Source: Clostridiales bacterium (GTDB taxonomy: Bacteria; Bacillota; Clostridia; Lachnospirales; Lachnospiraceae). From it: 59,871 nucleotides of DNA. Under the pieces are notes generated by a model. That model searched no databases. It was not told the origin of the DNA and was given only the letters and a program-made list of their open reading frames with translations. Both the position numbers and the translations under genes were made by a program. The first letter of the stretch is position 1. Each line of letters opens with the position of its first letter. Below, in pieces: positions 45,738 to 54,885 of this stretch. The stretch is taken from assembly GCA_023663185.1 (NCBI GenBank), contig JAMPHY010000018.1, positions 1-59,871 on the forward strand. The letters run 5' to 3'.

Positions 45738-47504
45738 ATGGAGAAGCATACAGGACAAGCGGCAGATTACAATCTGTTCCTTGAGAATGAGTGGGAAGCG
45801 AACAGGTATGCTGCCAGATGTATCGGAATCGTTTCGCTGGTTGCCATACTGTGCTGGATTTTGGATATTGTGGGGATTTTTATCACGCCAAAAGTAATCA
45901 TGAATACGGCGATGCCCATATTTTTAGCGTTTTCCATTCTGCCCGCTTTCATTTGCAGGTTAGATAAGGCATGGGTAAAATATGCGGTCATGTGCTGTTC
46001 GATTAGCGGAATATTCATACTGTCCTGTGCAATTTCAAAGCATATGGTGGTTGCGTGGATGCTGCCGCTTATTTTAAGCTGTCATTATTATTCCAAAAAG
46101 CTGACGCGGTTTGTATTGATTCTGTCAGTGGTATTGTTTTCTGCCTCAATCTATATAGCTATGTACTTCGGAGAGTGGGATCAGACGCTTTTAGATATGC
46201 CTTATTATTCCGGCGAGCGTGTTATTACGGGCAGGCTTTTATTAGAGAATACCTTGTTTTTTGTCCTTCCAAGAACCTTGATTTTAATCGGTGCACACGC
46301 TGTTTGTATGACGATTGCAGGACGGACGAGGAATCTTTTGGAGAAACAGGCAAAGGACAATGAGGAACGTCAGCGCACAGCGGCGGAGCTTGATGTGGCA
46401 ACCCGCATACAGACGTCTATGCTGCCCTGTATTTTCCCTGCTTTTCCGGAACGGCAGGAGTTTGATATTTATGCGTCGATGACGCCGGCAAAGGAGGTAG
46501 GCGGTGATTTTTATGATTTCTTTCTGGTGGACGAAACGCGGCTTGCGATTGTGATAGCAGATGTATCAGGTAAGGGGGTTCCGGCTGCGCTGTTTATGAT
46601 GGTGGCGAAAAATCTGTTAAATAACGCTGCACAGGCGGGGCTTTCACCTGATAAGGCGTTAGAAAAGGTGAATAACCAGTTGTGTGAGAATAATGATGCG
46701 GAAATGTTTGTAACCTGCTTTATGGGGATTGCGGATATAAAGGAAGGAAAGCTCTTTTTTGCGAACGCAGGACACAATCCGCCGCTGCTTCGTCATAATG
46801 GCGGGAAATTTGAATTTTTGAAGTTTAAACCCGGCTTTGTACTCGGAGAGTTCGGCAATCTTCATTATCGCATAGGGGAGACGGATTTTGTGCCGGGTGA
46901 TGAAATTTTTCTGTATACGGACGGAGTTACGGAAGCGACTAATGCAAGGCAGCAGATGTATGGCAATGAAAGGCTTCTTACGGTACTAAATTGCTCTAAG
47001 GGGAAAGCTGCGAAGGAACTGTGTACTGACGTGAAAGCGGACGTAGATGGATTTGTGGGGGACGCGCCGCAGTTCGACGATATGACGATGCTTCATTTGA
47101 AGCTGCTTTTTATAAACTCTGTTACGGTCGCTCCCACGCTGGAGAGCATGGCGGAGGTTTCCGCTTTTGTAGAAGACGTTTTGCAAAAAAACCATGTGCC
47201 GCACAAAATTATTATCAAGCTGAATATTGCGGTGGACGAGATTTTTTCCAATATTGTACGTTACAGCAAGGCAAAAAGCGCAGAAGTGGCGTGTAATGTG
47301 GAAGAAAGTCAGGTGTGCCTTACGTTTACGGATAACGGCGAGCCTTTCGAACCGACAAAGAAAGCCGCTCCGGACGCGGCAGTCATAGAAAATTCCCGCG
47401 AAGAAGGCGGCATGGGCATCTATATTGTAAAAAATTTTATGGACGCGGTGGAGTATGTTTATGAAGGCGGTCATAATGTTTTAAAGCTTACGAAAAAACT
47501 ATAA
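45738..47504 (+). CDS. Membrane PP2C (SpoIIE/RsbU-type) phosphatase fused to an RsbW-like HATPase
   Basis: A 588-residue protein: a membrane domain of about six helices (about 28-200), a short coiled coil, a SpoIIE-type PP2C phosphatase (about 220-440) with EVGGDFYDFF, IADVSGKGVPAALFM, ANAGHNPPLL, LYTDGVTEA and FDDMTML, so all metal ligands are present, and a C-terminal HATPase (about 450-588) with N box AVDEIFSNIVRY, G1 DNGEPFEP and G2 GGMGIYIVKNF. It can in principle both phosphorylate and dephosphorylate the STAS protein encoded 24 bp upstream. GGGAGGAAG precedes the ATG at 45738. The membrane domain may receive a signal from the transporter or a ligand. Confidence 0.93.
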   Translation: MEKHTGQAADYNLFLENEWEANRYAARCIGIVSLVAILCWILDIVGIFITPKVIMNTAMPIFLAFSILPAFICRLDKAWVKYAVMCCSISGIFILSCAISKHMVVAWMLPLILSCHYYSKKLTRFVLILSVVLFSASIYIAMYFGEWDQTLLDMPYYSGERVITGRLLLENTLFFVLPRTLILIGAHAVCMTIAGRTRNLLEKQAKDNEERQRTAAELDVATRIQTSMLPCIFPAFPERQEFDIYASMTPAKEVGGDFYDFFLVDETRLAIVIADVSGKGVPAALFMMVAKNLLNNAAQAGLSPDKALEKVNNQLCENNDAEMFVTCFMGIADIKEGKLFFANAGHNPPLLRHNGGKFEFLKFKPGFVLGEFGNLHYRIGETDFVPGDEIFLYTDGVTEATNARQQMYGNERLLTVLNCSKGKAAKELCTDVKADVDGFVGDAPQFDDMTMLHLKLLFINSVTVAPTLESMAEVSAFVEDVLQKNHVPHKIIIKLNIAVDEIFSNIVRYSKAKSAEVACNVEESQVCLTFTDNGEPFEPTKKAAPDAAVIENSREEGGMGIYIVKNFMDAVEYVYEGGHNVLKLTKKL

Positions 47505-47526
47505 CGATTGCGAGGAGTAAAATAAA

Positions 47527-48654
47527 ATGAAAAGAAAATTATTTAGCGTTTTATTAAGTCTTATCTTGGCGGCAGCTTTATTGGCAGGCTGCGGCTCTGA
47601 TGGCGGTACTACGACAGACAGTGCGGGAAAAATCGGTATTTCCATGCCGACACAATCTCTGGAGCGTTGGAATCGTGACGGCGCATATCTTAACGACAAG
47701 TTCAAGGCGGCGGGTTATGAAACTATTCTTACTTTCTCAGACAATGATTCCGCAAGACAGGTAAATGATATCCAGAATATGCTTGCAGACGACGTTGATT
47801 TGCTTATTGTTGCCGCTATAGACGGCGAGGCGTTAAATACCGTCATGAATGAAGCTGCGCAGGCAGATGTTCCGGTTATCTCTTACGACCGTCTGATTTT
47901 GAACGATGCGGTTTCCTATTATGTATCTTTCGATAATTATACGGTTGGCAGACTTCAGGGGCAATTCGTGGTAGATACGCTCGACCTTGCTAATGCGGGA
48001 GATAAAGTCTACAATATAGAATTTACCGCAGGCGATCCTGCCGATAACAACGCAGGATATTTCTATAACGGCGCTATGGATACACTAAAACCCTATATCG
48101 ACCAAGGGACTTTAAATGTTGTTTCCGGACAGACGGACTTTGATACGGTTGCTACGGCACAATGGAATACCGATACGGCTCTTGAAAGGGCGCAGAACGT
48201 GCTTTCTTCCTATTATGCAGACGGAACACAGCTTGACGTATGGGTTTGCTCTAACGACTCTACCGCACTAGGCGTTGCGCAGGCTATTACCTCCGACTAT
48301 GCAGGTTCTAACTCCGTACTTATTACAGGTCAGGACGGTGATGAGGCTAATCTGAAAAATATTGTTGACGGTATTCAGACAATGACTGTTTATAAGAACG
48401 TTAGTAATGAGGCGGTTGTTACATTGGCTCTCGCGCAGGCTATTATCGCAGGCGATACTATCGATGCAGCTTTAATTGATACTCTGGAAATTGAATGCGC
48501 ATACGATACGGACTCCTATGAAACATCGGCAGGACACAAATGTCCTTCTTTCCTGCTTGTACCGAATGTAATTACCAAAGATAACTTGCAGGATTTAGTT
48601 GACACAGGCTTATACACAATGGGCGCTGATGGGTATCTGTCCGCCACTGACTAG
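47527..48654 (+). CDS. chvE: Sugar-binding lipoprotein, ChvE/multiple-monosaccharide type
   Basis: A 375-residue periplasmic-binding-protein-family lipoprotein: lipobox LAGC with Cys near 22, then a two-lobe sugar-binding fold (KIGISMPTQSLERW, DVDLLIVAAIDGEAL, VPVISYDRLI, VLITGQDGDEANL). It matches the ChvE-like proteins that bind several monosaccharides (arabinose, glucose, galactose) and feed MmsA/MmsB-type transporters. GCGAGGAG precedes the ATG at 47527. Only 22 bp separate it from the phosphatase gene, so it may belong to the same transcript. Exact sugar unknown. Confidence 0.88.
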   Translation: MKRKLFSVLLSLILAAALLAGCGSDGGTTTDSAGKIGISMPTQSLERWNRDGAYLNDKFKAAGYETILTFSDNDSARQVNDIQNMLADDVDLLIVAAIDGEALNTVMNEAAQADVPVISYDRLILNDAVSYYVSFDNYTVGRLQGQFVVDTLDLANAGDKVYNIEFTAGDPADNNAGYFYNGAMDTLKPYIDQGTLNVVSGQTDFDTVATAQWNTDTALERAQNVLSSYYADGTQLDVWVCSNDSTALGVAQAITSDYAGSNSVLITGQDGDEANLKNIVDGIQTMTVYKNVSNEAVVTLALAQAIIAGDTIDAALIDTLEIECAYDTDSYETSAGHKCPSFLLVPNVITKDNLQDLVDTGLYTMGADGYLSATD

Positions 48655-48667
48655 GAGGAGATTTCTT

Positions 48668-50203
48668 TTGGCAGATATTATTTTGGAAATGAAATCTATT
48701 ACTAAAGAGTTTTCGGGAGTAAAAGCGCTGGACAATGTAAGCATGAGCGTGGAACGGGGAGAAATCCACGCCTTAATCGGTGAAAATGGTGCAGGAAAAT
48801 CTACGCTGATGAATGTGCTGTCGGGCACCTATCCGTATGGCTCTTATATGGGAGAAATATATTATAATGGGGAATTATGCCGCTTTAAGACGCTTAGGGA
48901 CAGCGAGGCAAAGGGCATTGTCATTATTCATCAGGAGCTTGCCTTAATTCCGCTTCTTACAATCGGCGAGAATATGTTTTTAGGAAATGAGAAAAAGAAT
49001 AAACTTGGAATTATAGACTGGGACTTAACTTATAACGAAGCGGAAAAGCATATGCGGCAGGTCGGGTTAAACGACTCTGCCCAGACTTTAATCAAAGACA
49101 TAGGTACAGGTAAGCAGCAGCTTGTAGAAATTGCAAAGGCATTTTCCAAAAATGTAAAACTGCTGATTTTAGATGAACCGACTTCTTCACTAAACGACGA
49201 AGACGCGGGAATGCTTCTGGATTTATTAATGGAATTTAAGAAAAACGGACTGACTTCCATTATTATTACCCATAAATTAAATGAAATTATTTATTGCGCA
49301 GATAAGGCAACCATCATTCGAGACGGCGCCTGTATTGAAACTCTTGTAAAGGGCGTTGATGAATTTAGCGAAGACCGCATTATAAAAGGAATGGTGGGAC
49401 GTCCGATGAACGACCGCTATCCGAAGCGTGAACATAGAGAGTGTAAAGAAATTGGTCTTGAGGTGAAAAACTGGACAGTCCATCACCCGCTTTATCATGA
49501 AAAAATTGCCGTTAAAAATGTTTCTTTTAAAGTGCATAAAGGTGAAGTTGTAGGTTTCTTTGGCTTACAGGGCGCAGGACGTACAGAGCTTGCTATGTCG
49601 ATTTTCGGCAAGAGTTATGGCGGCAATATCATAGGCGAATTATATTTAGACGGCAAAAAGGTTGATTTAAAAAATCCGCAGCAGGCAATTTCCCATAAAC
49701 TAGCCTATGTAACAGAAGATAGAAAAGTCAATGGACTCATTCTTACTAAATCTGTCCGTTTCAACACAACACTTGCGAACTTGAATAAAGTCTGCTCAAA
49801 AGGCATTATCGATACAACTGCCGAGCAGAACGCCGCGGAAAATATGACAGAGGCGATGGGAACTAAAACGCCGTCAATCGAACAGGAAGTCGGTAACTTA
49901 TCCGGCGGCAATCAACAAAAGGCTCTGCTTGGCAAGTGGCTGTTTACGGAGCCGGATATTTTAATTTTGGACGAACCCACCCGCGGTATTGACGTCGGCG
50001 CCAAATATGATATTTACTGCCTGATTAATAAAATGGTAGAAGACGGTAAAGCGGTAATTATGATTTCCTCTGAAATGCCGGAATTAATCGGTATGTGCGA
50101 CCGTATCTATGTTATGAACGAAGGAGAGCTCTGCGGGGAGCTTGCTGCTAAAGACGCTACACAGGAAAAAATCATGGGTTATATCATAAACGCAAAAGAT
50201 TAA
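48668..50203 (+). CDS. mmsA: Sugar ABC transporter ATPase with two ATP-binding cassettes
   Basis: A 511-residue tandem ATPase of the RbsA/XylG/MmsA type. First cassette: Walker A GENGAGKST and Walker B ILDEPTSSL near 165. Second cassette: GLQGAGRTEL at the Walker A position, with the Lys replaced as is usual in this family, and LSGGNQQK plus ILDEPTRGID. Energises sugar import with the neighbouring binding protein and permease. I place the start at TTG 48668, nine bases after AGGAGGAG; upstream codons overlap the previous gene and have no site. Confidence 0.93.
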   Translation: MADIILEMKSITKEFSGVKALDNVSMSVERGEIHALIGENGAGKSTLMNVLSGTYPYGSYMGEIYYNGELCRFKTLRDSEAKGIVIIHQELALIPLLTIGENMFLGNEKKNKLGIIDWDLTYNEAEKHMRQVGLNDSAQTLIKDIGTGKQQLVEIAKAFSKNVKLLILDEPTSSLNDEDAGMLLDLLMEFKKNGLTSIIITHKLNEIIYCADKATIIRDGACIETLVKGVDEFSEDRIIKGMVGRPMNDRYPKREHRECKEIGLEVKNWTVHHPLYHEKIAVKNVSFKVHKGEVVGFFGLQGAGRTELAMSIFGKSYGGNIIGELYLDGKKVDLKNPQQAISHKLAYVTEDRKVNGLILTKSVRFNTTLANLNKVCSKGIIDTTAEQNAAENMTEAMGTKTPSIEQEVGNLSGGNQQKALLGKWLFTEPDILILDEPTRGIDVGAKYDIYCLINKMVEDGKAVIMISSEMPELIGMCDRIYVMNEGELCGELAAKDATQEKIMGYIINAKD

Positions 50204-50223
50204 TGGAGAGGAGACTTATTATA

Positions 50224-51417
50224 ATGTCAGCTAACAAAGAAACTACGGGCGGGCGCCAATTTAACTTAGGAGCATTTTTAACAAAAAATAGTATGGTTAT
50301 CGCCCTTATTATTGTATTTATTCTATTTTATTTCCTGACGGGCGGACGCCTTTTATATGCGCAGAATATGTCCAATCTGCTGCTTCAAAATGGTTATGTA
50401 TTAGTTATGGCGTGCGGTATGCTGCTTTGTATCTTAACCGGCGGCAACATTGACCTTTCTGTCGGCTCGGTTATCTGTATGGTCGGGGGTATTGCCGCAG
50501 TTTTAATTACCAACTACGGTGTTGGCATTTTCCTGACAATCCCACTCTGTATCCTTGTAGGTCTTTTGGCTGGCGTATGGCAGGGGTATTTAATCGGCTA
50601 TGTACGTATCCCGCCCTTTATTACTACGCTCGGCGGTATGTTTATCTTCCGTGGTTTTGGCCGTCTGATACTGGACAGTAAGACGGTAGCCGTTCAGGAT
50701 ACGGCATTTTTAAATATTTTTACTGCCTATATTAAAATTCCCATACTGGATACGGATACACATATTTTGTCTCCGCTTATAATTGGCGCGTTGGCGGCTG
50801 CCTTTATTTTCTACAGCACAGTTTCTTCCCGTAAAAATAAGGCAAAAAAAGGCTATAAGCAAAACAGCGCCCTTGCTGATTTTGGACGAAGCACGATTAT
50901 TTCCGTGGCTTTGTTATTTTACTGTTATTTACTCTGCCAGTATAAAGGCATTTCCGTGATGCTGGTATGGGTTGTGGCGATTTGCCTGATTTATCACTTT
51001 ATTACTTCTAAAACTGCATTCGGGCGTTATTTCTATGCGGTAGGCGGTAATGAGAAAGCGGCACAGCTTTCCGGTATTAATACGAACAAGGTTTATTTTA
51101 TAGCCTATGCAAATATGGGGCTTCTCGCCGGTTTATGCGGTCTGCTCTGTCTTGCTAGGGTAGGCTCGGTGAACGGCGCTACCGGAAGTTCTTTTGAAAT
51201 GGACGCCATCGGCGCCTGCTTTATCGGCGGCGCGTCTGCATACGGCGGCAGCGGTACGATTCCCGGCGTTATCATTGGTGCGCTTTTACTTGGCGTTATC
51301 AATATGGGTATGTCTATCATGGGTATCGGTGATTCATGGCAGTATGTCGTAAAGGGCGGCGTTCTGCTGCTTGCCGTCATCTTCGATGTAGTATCTCATC
51401 GTAAGAGTGGAAAATAG
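50224..51417 (+). CDS. mmsB: Sugar ABC transporter permease
   Basis: A 397-residue membrane protein with about ten helices of the RbsC/XylH/MmsB type. Marks are LTGGNIDLSVGSV, IPPFITTLGGMFIFRGFGRL and the C-terminal GACFIGGASAYGGSGTIPGVIIGAL. The spacing of helices with a long central cytoplasmic loop fits the multiple-monosaccharide subgroup. GGAGAGGAG stands before the ATG at 50224; the ATG at 50203 overlaps the mmsA stop but has no ribosome site. Last gene of the transporter operon. Confidence 0.93.
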   Translation: MSANKETTGGRQFNLGAFLTKNSMVIALIIVFILFYFLTGGRLLYAQNMSNLLLQNGYVLVMACGMLLCILTGGNIDLSVGSVICMVGGIAAVLITNYGVGIFLTIPLCILVGLLAGVWQGYLIGYVRIPPFITTLGGMFIFRGFGRLILDSKTVAVQDTAFLNIFTAYIKIPILDTDTHILSPLIIGALAAAFIFYSTVSSRKNKAKKGYKQNSALADFGRSTIISVALLFYCYLLCQYKGISVMLVWVVAICLIYHFITSKTAFGRYFYAVGGNEKAAQLSGINTNKVYFIAYANMGLLAGLCGLLCLARVGSVNGATGSSFEMDAIGACFIGGASAYGGSGTIPGVIIGALLLGVINMGMSIMGIGDSWQYVVKGGVLLLAVIFDVVSHRKSGK

Positions 51418-51438
51418 TAACACATATAAAAATTTTAC

Positions 51439-51467
51439 TTGCATACCGCGCGTATCTGTGTTAAACT
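51439..51467 (+). promoter_or_regulatory. Probable secG promoter
   Basis: TTGCAT (51439-51444), 17 bases, TAAACT (51462-51467), 39 bp before the secG start. Confidence 0.5.
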
Positions 51468-51505
51468 AAAATCTGCTTGATGTAGTGAAAGGAGTATATT
51501 TTGAA

Positions 51506-51745
51506 ATGGGAACGTTAAGAATCATATTGACCGTTATATATATTATACTTTGTATTGCGCTGGTGGTACTGGTGCTGATGCAGGAGGGCAAGACCGCAGG
51601 CTTAGGTTCTGTAAGCGGCGCCGCAGAAACATATTGGGGGAAGAATAAAGGCAGGTCTATGGAAGGAAAGCTCGTTAAGATAACGACGTGGCTGGCGGTA
51701 GGATTTATGCTGATTGCAGTTATTTTGAACCTGAATATCTTTTAG
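51506..51745 (+). CDS. secG: Preprotein translocase subunit SecG
   Basis: A 79-residue protein with two transmembrane helices (about 4-24 and 56-75) flanking the conserved loop VLMQEGKTAGLGSVSG, the hallmark of SecG, which assists SecYE in protein export. AAAGGAG precedes the ATG at 51506; a GTG at 51485 is upstream of that site. secG before rnr and smpB is the standard Firmicutes order. Confidence 0.95.
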   Translation: MGTLRIILTVIYIILCIALVVLVLMQEGKTAGLGSVSGAAETYWGKNKGRSMEGKLVKITTWLAVGFMLIAVILNLNIF

Positions 51746-51754
51746 ATAATGCGA

Positions 51755-51780
51755 AGCACTCCTTATGGGAGTGCTTTTTT
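51755..51780 (+). terminator. Terminator between secG and rnr
   Basis: AGCACTCC (51755-51762) and GGAGTGCT around TTATG, followed by TTTTTT. The rnr gene starts 47 bp later, so either read-through or an unseen promoter supplies rnr. Confidence 0.8.
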
Positions 51781-51826
51781 ACAATAGGAATGGCGCGTGG
51801 TGCGCGGCAGAAACGGGGACTAAGAT

Positions 51827-53953
51827 ATGGATAGAGAATTATTTGAAAAAAGGAAAAAGTTAATATGTGAGCTTGTGGAAGATGATTTATATGTGCCGAT
51901 GAAGGAAAAGGAGCTTGCGGCGTTTATGCAGGTCTCCGGGGACGACAGGGAAGAGTTCCGCAGGGTGCTGAGCGTTCTTTTGCAAGAGGGCAGGCTGCAG
52001 CTTACGTCTAAGGGCAGATATATGAAGGCTGACGAGCGTTTTCTTACGGGGACATTTATCAGTAATTCTAAAGGCTTCGGCTTTGTCGAGATAGAAGGCA
52101 GGGAAGAAGATTTATATATTCCCGAAGATATGGTGAACAATGCTTTTCACAAGGATAAGGTGCAGGTGGAGTTATTGCCCGGCAAACGCGGTAAAAGGCA
52201 GGAAGCCGTAGTGCGTAAAATTTTAGAGCATGGGATAAAGCAGGTAGTGGGGACTTACGAGCAGTCTAATAATTTCGGTTTCGTGATTCCGGATAACGCT
52301 AAGATAGGCGTGGATATTTTTGTGCCTAAGGAATGTTCTAAGAAAGCTATGGACGGGCATAAAGTAGTAGTGGAGCTGACAAGTTATGGAGATGAGAGAC
52401 ATAAGCCGGAAGGAAAAGTAGTGGAAATCTTAGGGCGCATGGGTGAGCCCGGCGTGGATATTATGTCGATAGTAAGGGATTTTGACTTACCGGTGGAGTT
52501 TGGGGAAAAGGTCTTGAATCAGGCGCAGCGCATTCCCGATGAAATCTCGGAAGCGGATATGGCGGGGCGTATGGATTTGCGCGATGTGCAGATGGTGACG
52601 ATAGACGGTGAGGACGCTAAGGACTTGGACGATGCTGTCAGCGTGTCTAAAGAGGGTGCATTTTATAAGCTGGGCGTCCATATCGCAGACGTCTCCAACT
52701 ATGTACAGGAGAACTCTGCGTTAGATTGGGAAGCGCTTGAGAGAGGCACAAGCGTATATCTGGTAGACCGCGTGATTCCTATGCTGCCTCCGAAGCTTTC
52801 CAACGGAATCTGTTCGCTTAATCAGGGGGTGGACAGGCTCAGTTTAAGCTGTCTGATGACGATTGACAGTAAAGGCAACGTCGTGGATTATCAGCTTGTG
52901 GAGAGTGTTATACGCGTTGACAGAAGAATGACTTATACAAGTGTGAAGAAAATTCTGGAAGATAATGACGAAGCCGAGCGTAAGGAATATGAAGAATTTG
53001 TTCCGATGTTTGAGTTGATGGCTGAACTGGCGGCGATTCTTAGGAAAAAGAGGCACGCCAGAGGTTCGATTGACTTCGATTTTCCGGAGAGCAAAATAAT
53101 ACTTGATGAAGAAGGACGCCCGCTGGAAATCAAGCCGTATGAGCGGAATGTGGCGACGAAGATAATAGAGGACTTTATGCTTATTGCCAATGAGACAGTG
53201 GCGCAGCATTTCTTCTGGCTGGAGCTTCCGTTTGTATATCGGACGCATGACAATCCGGACGCGGAGAAAATTATGAAGCTCTCCACTTTCCTTAATAATT
53301 ACGGCTATCATATTAAGATGGCGCAGGACGAGGTACACCCTAAGGAGATACAGAAATTATTGGATAAAATAGAGGGGACTCCCGAAGAAATGCTGATAAA
53401 CAGACTGACGTTAAGAAGTCTTAAGCGGGCTAAATACACGACGGAGTGTACGGGACATTTCGGGCTTGCCTGTAAATATTACTGTCATTTTACATCACCG
53501 ATAAGACGGTATCCGGATTTGCAGATACACCGTATTATTAAGGAGCAGCTCCGCGGACGCTTGAAAGATAAGCGGATAGAGCATTATCAGGCGAAACTGC
53601 CGGAGGTGGCTAAGCATTCGTCGGATACCGAGCGCCGTGCAGACGAGGCGGAGCGTGAGACGGATAAATTAAAGAAGTCGGAATATATGAGTAATCATAT
53701 CGGAGAAGTATATGATGGGGTTATTTCAGGGATTACGGCATGGGGAGTCTATGTGGAGCTGCCAAATACCGTGGAAGGCATGATACATGTGTCAAAACTG
53801 CCGGGCGACTATTTCTATTATGATGAAAATGCCTACGAAATGGTAGGGCAGGATAGCGGTAAAAAGTATATGCTCGGAGAGCAGATAAAAATAAGGGTTG
53901 ACGGCGTGGACGAATATACAGGAAGCGTGGATTTCTCCGTGTATGAAGGGTAG
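51827..53953 (+). CDS. rnr: Ribonuclease R
   Basis: A 708-residue RNase II-family exoribonuclease: N-terminal helix-turn-helix-like region, cold-shock OB domains (about 65-220), the RNB catalytic domain (about 250-580) with the metal-binding segment DAKDLDDAVSV and AHFTSPIRRYPDL-type end (CHFTSPIRRYPDL), and a C-terminal S1 domain (about 620-705). Degrades structured RNA 3' to 5' and, with tmRNA/SmpB, removes faulty mRNA. The lysine-rich tail seen in some homologues is absent. smpB begins 9 bp after its stop. Confidence 0.97.
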   Translation: MDRELFEKRKKLICELVEDDLYVPMKEKELAAFMQVSGDDREEFRRVLSVLLQEGRLQLTSKGRYMKADERFLTGTFISNSKGFGFVEIEGREEDLYIPEDMVNNAFHKDKVQVELLPGKRGKRQEAVVRKILEHGIKQVVGTYEQSNNFGFVIPDNAKIGVDIFVPKECSKKAMDGHKVVVELTSYGDERHKPEGKVVEILGRMGEPGVDIMSIVRDFDLPVEFGEKVLNQAQRIPDEISEADMAGRMDLRDVQMVTIDGEDAKDLDDAVSVSKEGAFYKLGVHIADVSNYVQENSALDWEALERGTSVYLVDRVIPMLPPKLSNGICSLNQGVDRLSLSCLMTIDSKGNVVDYQLVESVIRVDRRMTYTSVKKILEDNDEAERKEYEEFVPMFELMAELAAILRKKRHARGSIDFDFPESKIILDEEGRPLEIKPYERNVATKIIEDFMLIANETVAQHFFWLELPFVYRTHDNPDAEKIMKLSTFLNNYGYHIKMAQDEVHPKEIQKLLDKIEGTPEEMLINRLTLRSLKRAKYTTECTGHFGLACKYYCHFTSPIRRYPDLQIHRIIKEQLRGRLKDKRIEHYQAKLPEVAKHSSDTERRADEAERETDKLKKSEYMSNHIGEVYDGVISGITAWGVYVELPNTVEGMIHVSKLPGDYFYYDENAYEMVGQDSGKKYMLGEQIKIRVDGVDEYTGSVDFSVYEG

Positions 53954-53962
53954 GTGATTAGC

Positions 53963-54430
53963 ATGTCTGAGAAAGAAGCGATGAAGTTAGTCGCGAATAA
54001 TAAAAAAGCTTATCATGATTTTTTTATAGAAGAGAAATTTGAAGCAGGTATCGCGCTGCACGGTACGGAGGTTAAGTCGATGAGACTTGGCAAATGCAGT
54101 ATCAAGGAAGGTTATATCCGTATCGAAAACGGCGAGGCTTACTGCTATGGAATGAATATCAGCCCGTATGAGAAGGGGAATATTTTTAATAAAGATCCGC
54201 TGAGGATAAAGAAACTGCTTCTGCATAAGGGAGAGATACACAGGCTGGAAGGCAAGATTGCGGAACAGGGCTATACCATCGTGCCGCTGCAGGTTTATTT
54301 TAAGAGTGGCAGGGCAAAAATGGAAATAGGTCTTGCAAAGGGTAAAAAGCTCTATGATAAGAGGCAGGATATCGCTAAAAAGGATCAGAGAAGGGAGCAT
54401 GAGAGGGATTTTAAGATAAAAAATTTATAA
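53963..54430 (+). CDS. smpB: SsrA-binding protein SmpB
   Basis: A 155-residue protein with the SmpB beta-barrel (AYHDFFIEEKFEAGIALHGTEVKSMR) and the basic C-terminal tail (KGKKLYDKRQDIAKKDQRRE) that enters the empty mRNA channel. It carries tmRNA to stalled ribosomes. The start is ATG 53963, behind GGGTAGG; an in-frame GTG at 53954 is too close to the rnr stop to have a site. The tmRNA gene follows after 64 bp. Confidence 0.97.
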   Translation: MSEKEAMKLVANNKKAYHDFFIEEKFEAGIALHGTEVKSMRLGKCSIKEGYIRIENGEAYCYGMNISPYEKGNIFNKDPLRIKKLLLHKGEIHRLEGKIAEQGYTIVPLQVYFKSGRAKMEIGLAKGKKLYDKRQDIAKKDQRREHERDFKIKNL

Positions 54431-54470
54431 ATTGTAATTTAAAAAATATTTTTATTTAAAAAATAGTAAA

Positions 54471-54478
54471 TGTATGAT
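54471..54478 (+). promoter_or_regulatory. Extended -10 promoter of the tmRNA gene
   Basis: TGTATGAT: a TATGAT -10 (54473-54478) with an adjoining TG. The -35 region is only T-rich. Start would fall near 54485, ten bases before the mature 5' end. Confidence 0.55.
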
Positions 54479-54494
54479 ATTATAGTAATAATAA

Positions 54495-54841
54495 GGGCCA
54501 GTCATGGTTTCGACAGGGGCTTTGCAGCTGGAGAAGCTATCCGCAGGTGATGCGTCAAATCACAAAACTAAATATAAACGCTGAAGATAATTTAGCATAC
54601 GCTGCCTAGTGGCAGCTGTCCGCCTTAGTGCACCTGCACATTAAGAACCGGGCATCGACTATGCAGGAAACGGCACAGGCAAAGCTTTGAGCCTGTGGAC
54701 GTATTATGAAGCTACTAAGCGTATCGGGGTGTCTGCTTCCTGATACGTAAGGGAATGAGGAGCAATCCGCAATAACAGACTATGATAGTAGAAGGACAGG
54801 GAATGGGCTTTTGGACACGGGTTCGACTCCCGTCTGGTCCA
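54495..54841 (+). ncRNA. ssrA: tmRNA
   Basis: The 5' end GGGCCAG pairs with CTGGTCC at 54834-54840, giving the tRNA-like acceptor stem. The 3' part has GGTTCGACTCC as T arm, and the 5' part has the TGGTTTCGACAGGGG motif typical of tmRNA. The tag frame begins at about 54580 with GCT and reads AEDNLAYAA, ending at the TAG at 54607-54609, much like clostridial tags. The terminal CCA is not encoded (ACT follows). Lies directly after smpB. Rescues stalled ribosomes by adding the proteolysis tag. Confidence 0.96.
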
Positions 54842-54885
54842 CTTAAACCACAACTAAATACAATACAATTAAGGAAGGTACACAT

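Noticed and set aside
54800-54841. A separate tRNA gene after smpB
   Set aside because: The tRNA-like 3' part pairs with the 5' end at 54495, so it belongs to the tmRNA.
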